From the NCBI RefSeq assembly GCF_030815865.1, contig NZ_JAUSXI010000001.1, positions 1,674,001-1,738,000 of the forward strand: 64,000 bases of DNA, in the 5' to 3' direction. The position numbers and the translations under genes are program-made. Of this stretch, positions 56,502 to 64,000 are shown one piece after another (the first letter of the stretch is position 1; every line of letters starts with the position of its first letter). The notes under the pieces are model-generated. The model saw only the letters and a list, made by a program, of their open reading frames with translations, made no database searches and was not told where the DNA came from. This DNA comes from Arthrobacter globiformis. Lineage in GTDB: Bacteria > Actinomycetota > Actinomycetes > Actinomycetales > Micrococcaceae.

Positions 56502-56543
56502 GCCCAGTCCGCCAAACGCTAAGCGCAGCACGCCAAGCGCTAG
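56481..56543. repeat. Three 21-base tandem copies spanning the L,D-transpeptidase stop codon
   Basis: Units start at 56481, 56502 and 56523 (consensus GCCCAGTACGCCAAACGCTAG). Each encodes AQxAKR followed by a stop codon, so the 3' end of the gene including its stop has been duplicated twice. The third copy also supplies the stop codon of the convergent RDD gene (56540-56542). Confidence 0.85.
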
Positions 56544-57352
56544 CTGTCGCGCGACGCCGTGAACGGCAGCCGGTGCAGCCGTTCCCCGATCCTGTTGCTT
56601 TGTGTGCGTGCCGCGCCGAGACGGCGGAGTTCGCGGATGCGGCGTTCGGCCAGGACCGCCGCCAGGTAGTCGTCGGGAGTGGTTCCTGGCGGCGGTGACG
56701 GTGCCACATACGCGGACATTTCGGTGGCGAGGGCTGCAGCCATGCCGCTGCGTGACAGTGGCGACATCCGTGGCGCCTGGCGCATGAATTGAGCGGCACG
56801 CCGTCCCAGGGCGTCCGGAATGCGGCCGATGTCCGCGGCTTCAGCCCAGGCGGCCAGGTGCCGCGGGGTGACGGGGACGATTGAGGGTTCCACCGGAACC
56901 CGGCGCCGCAGCGAATAGGTGCCCGCCACAATGTCGCCCAGCCGGCGGGACCTGCCGTCGAAGAGGGCGACGCTGATTGCAACACCGCCGAAGGTCAGGT
57001 AGATCTCCAGGAAGCCGATCAGCGCCCGGATGACCGCGTGGCGGAAACGGATGGCCCCGCCGTCGTCACGCACTATCCTCAGCCCGGCCGCCAGTTTCCC
57101 GAGCGACAGGCCCCGGGTCAGGGTCTCCACCGTCGCCGGGACAATGACGAAGCACAGAACCACGCTGACCAGGGTGAGTGCCCCGGCTGCCGCCTCGTCC
57201 AGTTCATCCCGGGCGGCGCCCATTGCCATGAGTACCGCTATCAGCAGCGCGGAATGCACCACGACGTCGAGCAACAGGCCGAGGGAGCGGGCAGCGAAGG
57301 ACGCAGGACGGAGTTCAAGGACGACTGCCTCGCCTGTGATGAGTGGACCCAA
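56540..57352 (-). CDS. RDD family membrane protein
   Basis: The 270-residue protein has RDD-domain features: FAARSLGLLLDVVVHSALL with Arg and Asp in the first helix, LSLGKLAAGLRIVRDDGGAIRF between helices and FDGRSRRLGDIVAGTYSL after them. A cytoplasmic tail of about 100 residues follows. The function is unknown; the RDD/SpoIIM pair is common in actinobacteria. The start is unsure: TTG 57352 is the first usable codon, but the frame is open upstream and WPERRTGQE before it looks coding-like. Confidence 0.85.
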   Translation of the reverse strand: MGPLITGEAVVLELRPASFAARSLGLLLDVVVHSALLIAVLMAMGAARDELDEAAAGALTLVSVVLCFVIVPATVETLTRGLSLGKLAAGLRIVRDDGGAIRFRHAVIRALIGFLEIYLTFGGVAISVALFDGRSRRLGDIVAGTYSLRRRVPVEPSIVPVTPRHLAAWAEAADIGRIPDALGRRAAQFMRQAPRMSPLSRSGMAAALATEMSAYVAPSPPPGTTPDDYLAAVLAERRIRELRRLGAARTQSNRIGERLHRLPFTASRDS

Positions 57353-57422
57353 TTCCTGCCCCGTACGTCGTTCCGGCCACCGGTCGCCTAAAGTCTAGTT
57401 CGCCGCAGGCTAGGGTAGGAGC

Positions 57423-58416
57423 GTGGACATGGACGCCTTCTCCGCCGTCAACTCTGACACATGGTCGCGGCTGCACCACCTAGCGCACCAGCGGCGCCTG
57501 AGCGGTGCCGACGCCGATGAACTGCTGCGCCTGTACCTGGTGACCTCCGCCCACCTCTCCCTGCTCCGTTCCACCGGGCCGGAAAGCGGCTTGTCCGCAT
57601 CCCTCTCTGCCACTTTGGCGCAGGCGCGCACCCGCTTCACCGGGGCACGGTCGAACTTCATGGAGGACATGGCGCAGTTCTTCGTGCTGGCGCTCCCGGC
57701 CGCGCTTTACCGGATCCGCTGGCTGACGGTCGCCTGTGGCGCCGCATTCTGCCTCGTCGGCTGCGCCTTCGCCCTATGGATTGGCACTTCGCCCGAGGCC
57801 CTGCGTGCCGTTGCCACGGAATCGGAAGTCCAGCGGTACGTGGAGCAGGACTTTATTGACTACTACTCGGAGAACCCGGCGGCGTCGTTTGCCGGCGCCG
57901 TCTGGACCAACAACGCGTGGATCAGTGCCCAGGCCGTTGCCTTGGGCATCACCGGTTTCTGGGTGCCCATGATCCTGTTCGCCAACGCCCAGGGCGTGGG
58001 GGGTGGCCGCCGGGATGTTCGCCGCGGTGGGAAAGACGGACGTGTTCTTCAGTTACATCCTGCCGCACGGGCTCATGGAGCTGACGGCAGTATTCGTGGC
58101 CTGCGCGGCAGGGCTGAGAATCTTTTGGGCGATGGTGTCGCCGGGCACCCGGACCCGGTCCCGCGCCGTCGCAGCAGAGGGCCGGTCCATGATCACGGTG
58201 GCGCTTGGCCTCGTCCTGGTGCTCTTTGTCTCAGGCCTCGTGGAGGGTTTCGTTACGCCCAGCACTTTGCCGGTGTGGGCGAAGATCAGTATCGGCGCGG
58301 CGGTGCTGGCGGCATACTGGTTGTATGTGCTGGTCTGCGGGGGACGGGCCTACCGCGCCGGCGCCCGCGGCGACCTGGGCAGTCAGGACGCCGGCTATAC
58401 AGAACTTGCAGCCTGA
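57423..58416 (+). pseudogene. SpoIIM-family membrane protein gene with a one-base frameshift
   Basis: The first part (residues 1-193: LDAFSAVN-like start, MEDMAQFFVLALPAALYRIRW, WTNNAWISAQAVALGITGFW, LFANAQGVG) continues perfectly in the next frame (AAGMFAAVGKTDVFFSYILPHGLMELTAVFVA to the stop at 58414-58416). The switch is at a run of six G (57998-58003); five G would restore GVGVAAGMF. So it is a stage II sporulation protein M-like gene broken by a +1 insertion, or a sequencing error in a homopolymer. TAGGGT (57411-57416) ends six bases before GTG 57423. The family is DUF95-like and often paired with RDD genes. Confidence 0.82.
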
Positions 58417-58571
58417 TTATTACCGCCAGCTGATTATTCCTGCCGTGGCGGGGTGGCACATCGCGGTGCCGGAGCGGCTGACGGTAGGCTCTTGGGGAGA
58501 TACAAAGCGCTGCCCGGCCCCGGTAATCCCGGTGGCCACGGAGCGTGGACGCCTACGGAAGTGAAGCTGCA

Positions 58572-59792
58572 GTGAAAGACAATACTCCGACCCCGTCCGG
58601 ACGCCTTGATCCGCGGCTCGATCCGGCGGCGCGCCCCGCTCTGGATCCCGCGGAGGACCCCGACGAGCCGGCGTTTGATTGGATGCAGCCCGCGCCTGCA
58701 GCACGCGCCGCTGAGGGGGAGGGCGCCGCCGGTTCTGCAGCGGCCCAGCCCGAAAGCCGTGCCGACCGCAAGGCGGCGGAGGCGGCCGCCACCGAGGGTG
58801 CCGGGACAGACCGTAACGCGGAGGCGGGCCAGGACGCTGCGACAGATCGGAAGATGGCGTCACGCCAGCCGTCTGCGGCCGGTTCCTCCACCATGGGCAC
58901 CCACTACAGCGAGCCGCTCCCCACCTCTGCCCTGCAAGTACGCCCTCCGCAGGAGGAAGTGGAACGGCGCAACGCCGAGCGCGAGCAGGCAGCCAGGGCC
59001 AAGCCGGTGCTGCCCCGGTTCCTCCAGGTCCTGCTGGCCATTTTCTATCCCGTCATCCTCCTGGTCCTGGCCGTGCGCGCCGTGACCAGCCCGCTCTTCC
59101 TCTGGGTGGAGTACCACCGCCCCGGTTTCCCCGGGGACGGCTACGGCTTCAACGCGGACGACCGCATGACCTACGGCTCCTACGCCGTGGACTACCTGAG
59201 CAACTGGTCCGGTCCGCGCTACCTGGGCGAACTGGTTAACCGCAGCGGTGAAAAACTGTTCAAGGACGGCGAGGTCGCTCACATGGCCGACGTGAAGCTC
59301 GTCTTCCTGTCCGCGTTCGGAGCCGGGGCACTGCTGATCCTGATCAGCATCATCGCCATCATCTACCTGCGGCGGCGCACGCCCGGCGGAGTGCGCCGGG
59401 GGCTGTTCGCCGGCTCCATTGTGACGCTGGTGCTCATCATCGGTTTGGGCACCCTCGCCGCCCTCGGGTGGCAGCAGTTCTTCACCGAGTTCCACCGCAT
59501 CTTCTTCGCTGCCGGCTCCTGGACGTTTGCGCTTGAGGATACGCTGATCCGGCTCTTCCCCGGGCAGTTCTGGGTCGACGCGGGCTTGGTCATCGCCGCG
59601 CTTGTCCTGATCACAGCGGTGGTGACGCTGATCCTGACCTGGCCCACCCGCAGGCGCCGCGGGCTGGCCCCGGCCAGGAAGGGCCGCAAGGGCGCCGATG
59701 TTGAGGGCGATGCAGAGGGCACCGACATGAAGGACGACGCCGGCGCCGACGAGGCTCCGCAGACAGGCAACGTCCGTCCCGTGAACCTGTAG
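58572..59792 (+). CDS. TIGR01906 family membrane protein
   Basis: From GTG 58572 (GGAAG ten bases upstream) the protein has 406 residues: a disordered charged cytoplasmic start of about 140 residues, then helices at FLQVLLAIFYPVILLVLAVRAV, LVFLSAFGAGALLILISIIAIIY, LFAGSIVTLVLIIGLGTLAALGW and AGLVIAALVLITAVVTLIL. The loop FNADDRMTYGSYAVDYL and HMADVK is typical of the family. Function is unknown. GTG 58545 is an alternative start. Convergent with the acyl-CoA ligase gene. Confidence 0.82.
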   Translation: MKDNTPTPSGRLDPRLDPAARPALDPAEDPDEPAFDWMQPAPAARAAEGEGAAGSAAAQPESRADRKAAEAAATEGAGTDRNAEAGQDAATDRKMASRQPSAAGSSTMGTHYSEPLPTSALQVRPPQEEVERRNAEREQAARAKPVLPRFLQVLLAIFYPVILLVLAVRAVTSPLFLWVEYHRPGFPGDGYGFNADDRMTYGSYAVDYLSNWSGPRYLGELVNRSGEKLFKDGEVAHMADVKLVFLSAFGAGALLILISIIAIIYLRRRTPGGVRRGLFAGSIVTLVLIIGLGTLAALGWQQFFTEFHRIFFAAGSWTFALEDTLIRLFPGQFWVDAGLVIAALVLITAVVTLILTWPTRRRRGLAPARKGRKGADVEGDAEGTDMKDDAGADEAPQTGNVRPVNL

Positions 59793-59816
59793 CGGCCTTT
59801 CGGCAGGGACGACTGT

Positions 59817-61646
59817 TCAGCCGTACAGCTCCTCGATTTCCGCTTTATAGTCTTTGACGACGGCGGCCCTCTTGAGTTTGAGGGACGGTGTCAGGTGCCC
59901 GGACTCCACGGTGAAGGCTGCATCCAGGACCCGGAACTTGCGGATGGATTCGGCCTTGGACACGAGGCTGTTGGCCTGGTCCACCGCTTCCTGGATGGCA
60001 CTGCGCACCGCTGGGTCCGTGCGGGCTTGCGCGGGGCTGAGCAGGGGAAGGCTGCGCGCCGTGCACCAGTGCTCGAGGCCCTCGGGGTCGAGGGTGACCA
60101 GGGCAGAAATGAAGGGCTTCCCGTCACCCACCACCACGGCGTGGCCTACGAGCTGGTGTTCGCGGATCTTCTCCTCGAGCGGGCCCGGCGCGACGTTCTT
60201 ACCGGCGGCCGTGACCAGCAGGTCCTTTTTGCGGCCCGTGATGGTGAGGAACCCGTCGGCGTCCAGGGAGCCCAGGTCCCCTGTGCGGAAGAAGCCGTCG
60301 GCGAAGGCCTCGGCGTTGGCCGCCTCGTTGGCGTGGTAGCCCTTGAACACGCCGATGCCCCTGACCAAAACCTCACCGTCCTCGGCGATGCGGATGGTGG
60401 TGCCGGGCGCTGGGATTCCGACCGTGCCCACTCGGGTGAGGCCGGCAGTGTTCACGGTGCACGGCGCTGTGGTCTCCGTCAGGCCGTAGCCTTCGAGCAC
60501 GGCTATCCCCGCACCCCTGAAGAAGTGCGTATCGCGGGCGTTCAGCGGGCTCGCGCCGGAAACGGCGTACTCCATGTTCCCGCCGAACACCTGGCGCAGC
60601 CGGGGATACACGAGGCGGTCGAACAGTGCGTGCTGCGCCCGCAGCATGGCGCCCGGCCCGCTGCCCTTCCCGTGCCGGGCGGCATCCAGTGCCTCCGAGT
60701 AGCGGACCGCCACCCCTGCGGCTGCGCTGAAGAGCCGCGACTTCCCGGCATTCCTCGCCTTCTGCTCCGCTCCGGCGTGGACCTTCTCGAAGATGTGGGG
60801 GACAGCCAGCAGGAAGGTCGGCTTGAAGGTTCCCAGATCATCAAGCAGCTGGCTGGCTCCGGAGGTGTGGCCGAGAGTCACGCCGGCCGTGAGGCACACC
60901 ACCTGGACGGCCCGGGCCAGCACGTGGGCCAGCGGCAGGAACATCAGTGTCCTGGCGTCCTCCCGCTGCAGCAGTTCGGGGAGGACGGCCACGATGTTCC
61001 TGGCAACCAGGGCAAAGTTTCCATGCGTGATCTCGCAGCCCTTGGGCCTGCCGGTGGTGCCGGAGGTATAGACGAGGGACGCCACGTCCTGCAGCGCGGC
61101 TGCCGAGCGGTGCCGCTCCAGCTCGGCGTCCGTCACCCCGGCCCCCGCGGCGGCGAGGCTGGCAAGGTTGGGGGCTTCGCCGTCGTAATCCATCCGGACC
61201 ACCGGCACCAGGCGGCCGGCCAGGACGCTGGAGGCGGACAGGACCTGCTCCAGCAGCGACGCCTTCTGGCGGTCTTCGACGAAGACCCGCCCGGCGCCGG
61301 AGTCGGACAGGATCCACTCAACCTGGCTCGCCGAGGAGGTTTCGTAGACGGGCACGGTCACACCGCCGGCAAACCAGATGGCGAAATCCACCAGCGTCCA
61401 TTCGTAGCGGGTGGCAGAAAGGACGGCGACGGTGTCCCCGGGGGCCAGGCCGCCGGCAATGAGGCCTTTGGCCAGGGCTGTGACCTGGTCAAGGAAGTGC
61501 CCGGCGGTGATGTTCTGCCAGCCGCTGGCGTCCCGGCGGGCGTAGACGGCGTGCGAAGGATTGTCCCGGTAGCAGTCAAGGAGCAGGTCGGTGACGTTGC
61601 TGCTGGCCTCCAGTGCAACCATCAGTTCCGTGCTTGCTTCCCTCAC
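59817..61646 (-). CDS. Long-chain fatty acid-CoA ligase (AMP-forming)
   Basis: The 609-residue ANL enzyme has the P-loop SLVYTSGTTGRPKGCE, the acyl-site motif EGYGLTETTA, the hinge TGDLGSLDADGFLTITGRKKD and the late KNVAPGPLEEKI region. The sequence resembles the long-chain FadD15-type ligases of actinobacteria, which activate fatty acids with CoA. GGAG ten bases before GTG 61646 supports this start over upstream codons. It lies between TIGR01906 and pmt. Confidence 0.92.
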   Translation of the reverse strand: MREASTELMVALEASSNVTDLLLDCYRDNPSHAVYARRDASGWQNITAGHFLDQVTALAKGLIAGGLAPGDTVAVLSATRYEWTLVDFAIWFAGGVTVPVYETSSASQVEWILSDSGAGRVFVEDRQKASLLEQVLSASSVLAGRLVPVVRMDYDGEAPNLASLAAAGAGVTDAELERHRSAAALQDVASLVYTSGTTGRPKGCEITHGNFALVARNIVAVLPELLQREDARTLMFLPLAHVLARAVQVVCLTAGVTLGHTSGASQLLDDLGTFKPTFLLAVPHIFEKVHAGAEQKARNAGKSRLFSAAAGVAVRYSEALDAARHGKGSGPGAMLRAQHALFDRLVYPRLRQVFGGNMEYAVSGASPLNARDTHFFRGAGIAVLEGYGLTETTAPCTVNTAGLTRVGTVGIPAPGTTIRIAEDGEVLVRGIGVFKGYHANEAANAEAFADGFFRTGDLGSLDADGFLTITGRKKDLLVTAAGKNVAPGPLEEKIREHQLVGHAVVVGDGKPFISALVTLDPEGLEHWCTARSLPLLSPAQARTDPAVRSAIQEAVDQANSLVSKAESIRKFRVLDAAFTVESGHLTPSLKLKRAAVVKDYKAEIEELYG

Positions 61647-61701
61647 AGGCGGGTCTCCATTTCGTTGATGATCACGTCCGGGCTCCACCTGCAATCGTGC
61701 C

Positions 61702-63408
61702 TCAGATCCAGGAAGGCATCCACATTCTGAGCCGCCAGTCCTGGTACGTGATCATTTCGGCGGTCCAGACCGGGTAGAAGAAGGAGGAGATCAGGACCGC
61801 AGCCACAAGGAACAGGGCGACGCCGTACAGCCCCGAGCGCCGGCGCCACGGCGGGTCGGTGGTTTTCCCCAGTACCAGGCCCAGGCAGTACACGAGCGCC
61901 AGGACCAGGAAGGGTTCGAAGGACACCGCGTAGAAGAAGAACATGGTGCGTTCCGGGTACATGAACCACGGCAGATAGCCGGAGCCGACGGCGGCCAGTA
62001 CGGCCCCTGCCCGCCAGTCGCGCCTGCCCGCCCACCAGAACAGCAGGATGACGAGTGCAATGGCGGCGCTCCACCAGATCAGCGGGTTGCCGACGGACAG
62101 GATGGCCGAGGTGCAGCCAGCGAAATCGCAGCCGGGGGTGCCCTGCTTGGGGGACTCGTAGAAGAACGAGGTGGGCCTGCCCATCACCAGCCAGCTCCAG
62201 GCGCTCGCCTCATAGGGGTGCTCCGAGCTGAGCCCCTGGTGGAACTTGTAGGCCTCCAGGTGGTAGTGCGCCAGGGACCGCACGGAGTCCGGCAGCCAGC
62301 CCCATTCCGCGCTGGGATTCGTCTCCGCCCACCGCCGGTAGTAGGCATCCGTGGACCTGAACCATCCCGTCCAGCTGGCGGCGTACGTCACGGCGGCCAC
62401 GGGCACGATGCTGACGAATGCCAGGAGCCCGTCCTTGATGATTCCGGCGCTGATCCAGCCGCGGACGCCGGCGGTCCGTCGGGCGCTCAGGTCCCAGAAC
62501 ACCGTCAGGAGCCCGAAACCGGCCACGAAGAACAGCGCCGACCACTTGGTGCCGACTGCCAGGCCTAGGCAGATGCCTGCCACAATCCGCCACCAGCGGA
62601 CGCCCAGCCACGGGCCGGACAGCAGCTGGAGCGGGGATGGCCTGCCGGTGGGGGAGGCGGCCGCCTGCCTGCCGAACCTGGCTGCCAGCCGGCGCCGGCC
62701 GTCGTCGCGGTCCAGCAACAGCGCGCCGAACGCCGCCAGGACCCAGAACATCAGGAAGATGTCCAGCAACGACGTGCGGGACATGACCAGGTGGTGCCCG
62801 TCGACGGCGAGCAGCAGCCCGGCTGCGCCGCCAAGGATCAGGGAGCCGAAAAGCTTCTGGGCTATCAGCGCGAGGAGGGCCACGGACAGGGTGCCCGTCA
62901 GCGCCGCGGCGAACCGCCAGCCGAAGGGGTTGTCGGCCCCGAAGAGCCACATGCCTGCGGCGATCATCCACTTGCCCACGGGCGGGTGCACCACGTATTC
63001 GGGCGTGTTCAGCAGCACGTTGGGGTTGCCGGCCACGAACGCGTCGTTGGCCTTGTCCGGCCAGCTCCGCTCGTAGCCGCTCACCAGCAGCGAGTAGCCG
63101 GCCTTGACGTAGTACGTCTCGTCAAACACGAGGCTGCGGGGCACATCCAGCCGGACGAACCTCAGGACGCCGCCCACGGCGGCCGTCAGGGCGGGAACCA
63201 GCCAGAACCAGAGCCGCAGCGACGGCGGGTAGTCCCGCCAGGTGCGCATGCCGCCGATCAGGCGCCGGGTGAGGGCGTCTGCCGTGAATGCCTCCGAGGG
63301 GCGGCTGATCCAGCGCTTCCCGTGCGGGCCACGGTCTTCTGTGGCGGGTGCGGAAGCCGGGGTAATTGCTGGTTCGGCCCCGTCAGGCCGCACGAAGGTC
63401 TGCGTCAC
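61702..63408 (-). CDS. pmt: Dolichyl-phosphate-mannose-type protein O-mannosyltransferase
   Basis: The 568-residue polytopic protein has the PMT start LVFDETYYVKAGYSLL with the catalytic Asp-Glu in the first outer loop, HPPVGKWMIAAGMW, SRTSLLDIFLMFW and a C-terminal four-helix PMT_4TMC region (FLPWFMYPERTMFFFY-like, LVYCLGLVLG). It transfers mannose from polyprenyl phosphate mannose to secreted proteins. TAGCAT (63415-63420) ends six bases before GTG 63408. The divergent pmt-rsmI pair is conserved in actinobacteria. Confidence 0.93.
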   Translation of the reverse strand: MTQTFVRPDGAEPAITPASAPATEDRGPHGKRWISRPSEAFTADALTRRLIGGMRTWRDYPPSLRLWFWLVPALTAAVGGVLRFVRLDVPRSLVFDETYYVKAGYSLLVSGYERSWPDKANDAFVAGNPNVLLNTPEYVVHPPVGKWMIAAGMWLFGADNPFGWRFAAALTGTLSVALLALIAQKLFGSLILGGAAGLLLAVDGHHLVMSRTSLLDIFLMFWVLAAFGALLLDRDDGRRRLAARFGRQAAASPTGRPSPLQLLSGPWLGVRWWRIVAGICLGLAVGTKWSALFFVAGFGLLTVFWDLSARRTAGVRGWISAGIIKDGLLAFVSIVPVAAVTYAASWTGWFRSTDAYYRRWAETNPSAEWGWLPDSVRSLAHYHLEAYKFHQGLSSEHPYEASAWSWLVMGRPTSFFYESPKQGTPGCDFAGCTSAILSVGNPLIWWSAAIALVILLFWWAGRRDWRAGAVLAAVGSGYLPWFMYPERTMFFFYAVSFEPFLVLALVYCLGLVLGKTTDPPWRRRSGLYGVALFLVAAVLISSFFYPVWTAEMITYQDWRLRMWMPSWI

Positions 63409-63414
63409 GAGCCC

Positions 63415-63458
63415 ATGCTACCGTTTGCGGCTTGGAGAACGCCGGACGGCAGTAGGCT
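63415..63458. promoter_or_regulatory. Divergent leaderless promoters of pmt and rsmI
   Basis: Minus-strand TAGCAT (63415-63420) and plus-strand TAGGCT (63453-63458) each end six bases before a GTG start. CTTGGA at 63431-63436 is a fair -35 for rsmI. The two promoters occupy the same 56-base gap. Confidence 0.6.
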
Positions 63459-63464
63459 GGATCC

Positions 63465-64000
63465 GTGGACCATGAAGCGAGCACCGCCCCTGACAGCAGT
63501 TCCGACCCCGCCAGCAATTCAGAGGCTGCCGACACCGCCGGCAGAAGGGAGCAGGACCTCCGCAGCGGCGGTCCGGGACGGATTGTCCTGGCGGCAACAC
63601 CCATCGGCAACGTAGGCGACGCTTCCGCCCGGCTCGTGGAGCTGCTGGCGACGGCGGACATCGTGGCTGCCGAGGACACCCGGCGCCTGCACCGCCTGGT
63701 GCAGAGCCTGGACGTCAGCGTGAGCGGGCGGATCATCAGCTACCACGAGCACAACGAGGCCACGAGGACCGCGGAACTCCTGGAGCAGGTCCGCTCCGGA
63801 AAGACCCTCGTCATGGTCACCGACGCGGGCATGCCCGCAGTCTCTGACCCCGGCTTCCGGCTGGTCGAAGGCGCGGTGGCGGCGGGCCTCACCGTCACGG
63901 CCGTCCCCGGGCCGTCGGCCGTGCTCACCGCCCTGGCACTGTCCGGCCTGCCCACCGACAGGTTCTGTTTCGAAGGGTTCCTGCCCCGGAAGGCCGGCGA
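63465..64000 (+). CDS. rsmI: 16S rRNA (cytidine-1402-2'-O)-methyltransferase, 3' end outside window
   Basis: The frame is open to the window edge (178 codons visible). After about 38 polar residues the RsmI core begins: [57 protein letters not shown] and [19 protein letters not shown]. It is an SAM-dependent tetrapyrrole-methylase-fold enzyme that modifies the ribosomal decoding site. The start GTG 63465 is supported by TAGGCT six bases upstream. Confidence 0.93.
   Translation, partial: MDHEASTAPDSSSDPASNSEAADTAGRREQDLRSGGPGRIVLAATPIGNVGDASARLVELLATADIVAAEDTRRLHRLVQSLDVSVSGRIISYHEHNEATRTAELLEQVRSGKTLVMVTDAGMPAVSDPGFRLVEGAVAAGLTVTAVPGPSAVLTALALSGLPTDRFCFEGFLPRKAG

Noticed and set aside
53436..56531. 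Minus-strand open frame of 1,031 codons opposite ahcY and the L,D-transpeptidase
   Set aside because: It is a shadow caused by high GC and lack of stop codons. The plus-strand genes have clear family motifs, and the antisense product is low-complexity Gly/Val/Asp-rich.

Overview
The window looks like chromosome of a high-GC actinobacterium of the Micrococcaceae, most likely Arthrobacter or Pseudarthrobacter. The evidence is strongly GC-biased codons, actinobacterial marker genes (mycothiol conjugate amidase Mca, a WhiB2-type regulator, DUF3499, DUF4245, DUF4307, DUF5719, a mycosin-type protease, protein O-mannosyltransferase) and many start codons placed one TANNNT box downstream in the leaderless style of actinobacteria. 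I see no phage, integrase, insertion sequence, CRISPR array or recognisable defence island. It is mostly core chromosome, with one degraded endonuclease-domain gene and several intergenic repeats.

Layout. 1-2.9 kb: the end of a membrane-anchored subtilisin and a type II NADH dehydrogenase. 3-4 kb: an ACT-GNAT fusion and a tRNA with anticodon TAA. 4.2-9.7 kb: a branched-chain amino acid type ABC transporter, with livK facing the livHMGF operon and a strong shared terminator between them. 10-12.4 kb: a Bax inhibitor-1 protein and a thiolase. 12.4-16.8 kb: a galactose locus (deoR-galT-galK divergent from galM). 17-25 kb: AI-2E family transporter, ilvA, rhomboid protease, greA, DUF4307, mca and a DUF255 thioredoxin-fold protein. 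25-31.9 kb: TrhA, short-chain isoprenyl transferase, PIN-PhoH ATPase, GNAT, two unknown proteins, prepilin peptidase and a Nudix hydrolase. 31.9-34.2 kb: an MFS drug exporter with its TetR repressor. 34.4-38.5 kb: fumC, carbonic anhydrase, DUF4245 and glpX.

38.5-56.5 kb is a compact cell-envelope and purine region: a FemAB-like transferase, manA, an LCP ligase, purE, purK, gtrA, a TIGR03089 protein, whiB, a 1,100-residue GT2/polytopic membrane protein coupled to DUF5719, a zincin-like protein that has lost its HExxH, DUF3499, a Trm112-like protein, ahcY and an L,D-transpeptidase. 56.5-64 kb holds an RDD protein, a frameshifted SpoIIM-family gene, a TIGR01906 membrane protein, an acyl-CoA ligase, a protein O-mannosyltransferase and the start of rsmI.

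How the parts fit. Many genes concern the envelope: mannose supply (manA), protein mannosylation (pmt), flippase-like GtrA, LCP wall-polymer attachment, L,D-crosslinking, short-chain prenyl diphosphate synthesis (uppS) and the uncharacterised GT2-DUF5719 pair. Two regulatory patterns go beyond gene calling. CRP/GlxR-like TGTGA-N6-TCACA boxes stand before ndh, livK and livH. About twenty genes have a -10 hexamer exactly 6-7 bases before the start codon, which points to leaderless transcripts and settles several start sites. I found no convincing wholly new system. The best candidates for undescribed biology are the whiB-linked GT2/DUF5719 module, the class I-shaped tRNA with anticodon UAA, and the unusual gene fusions.
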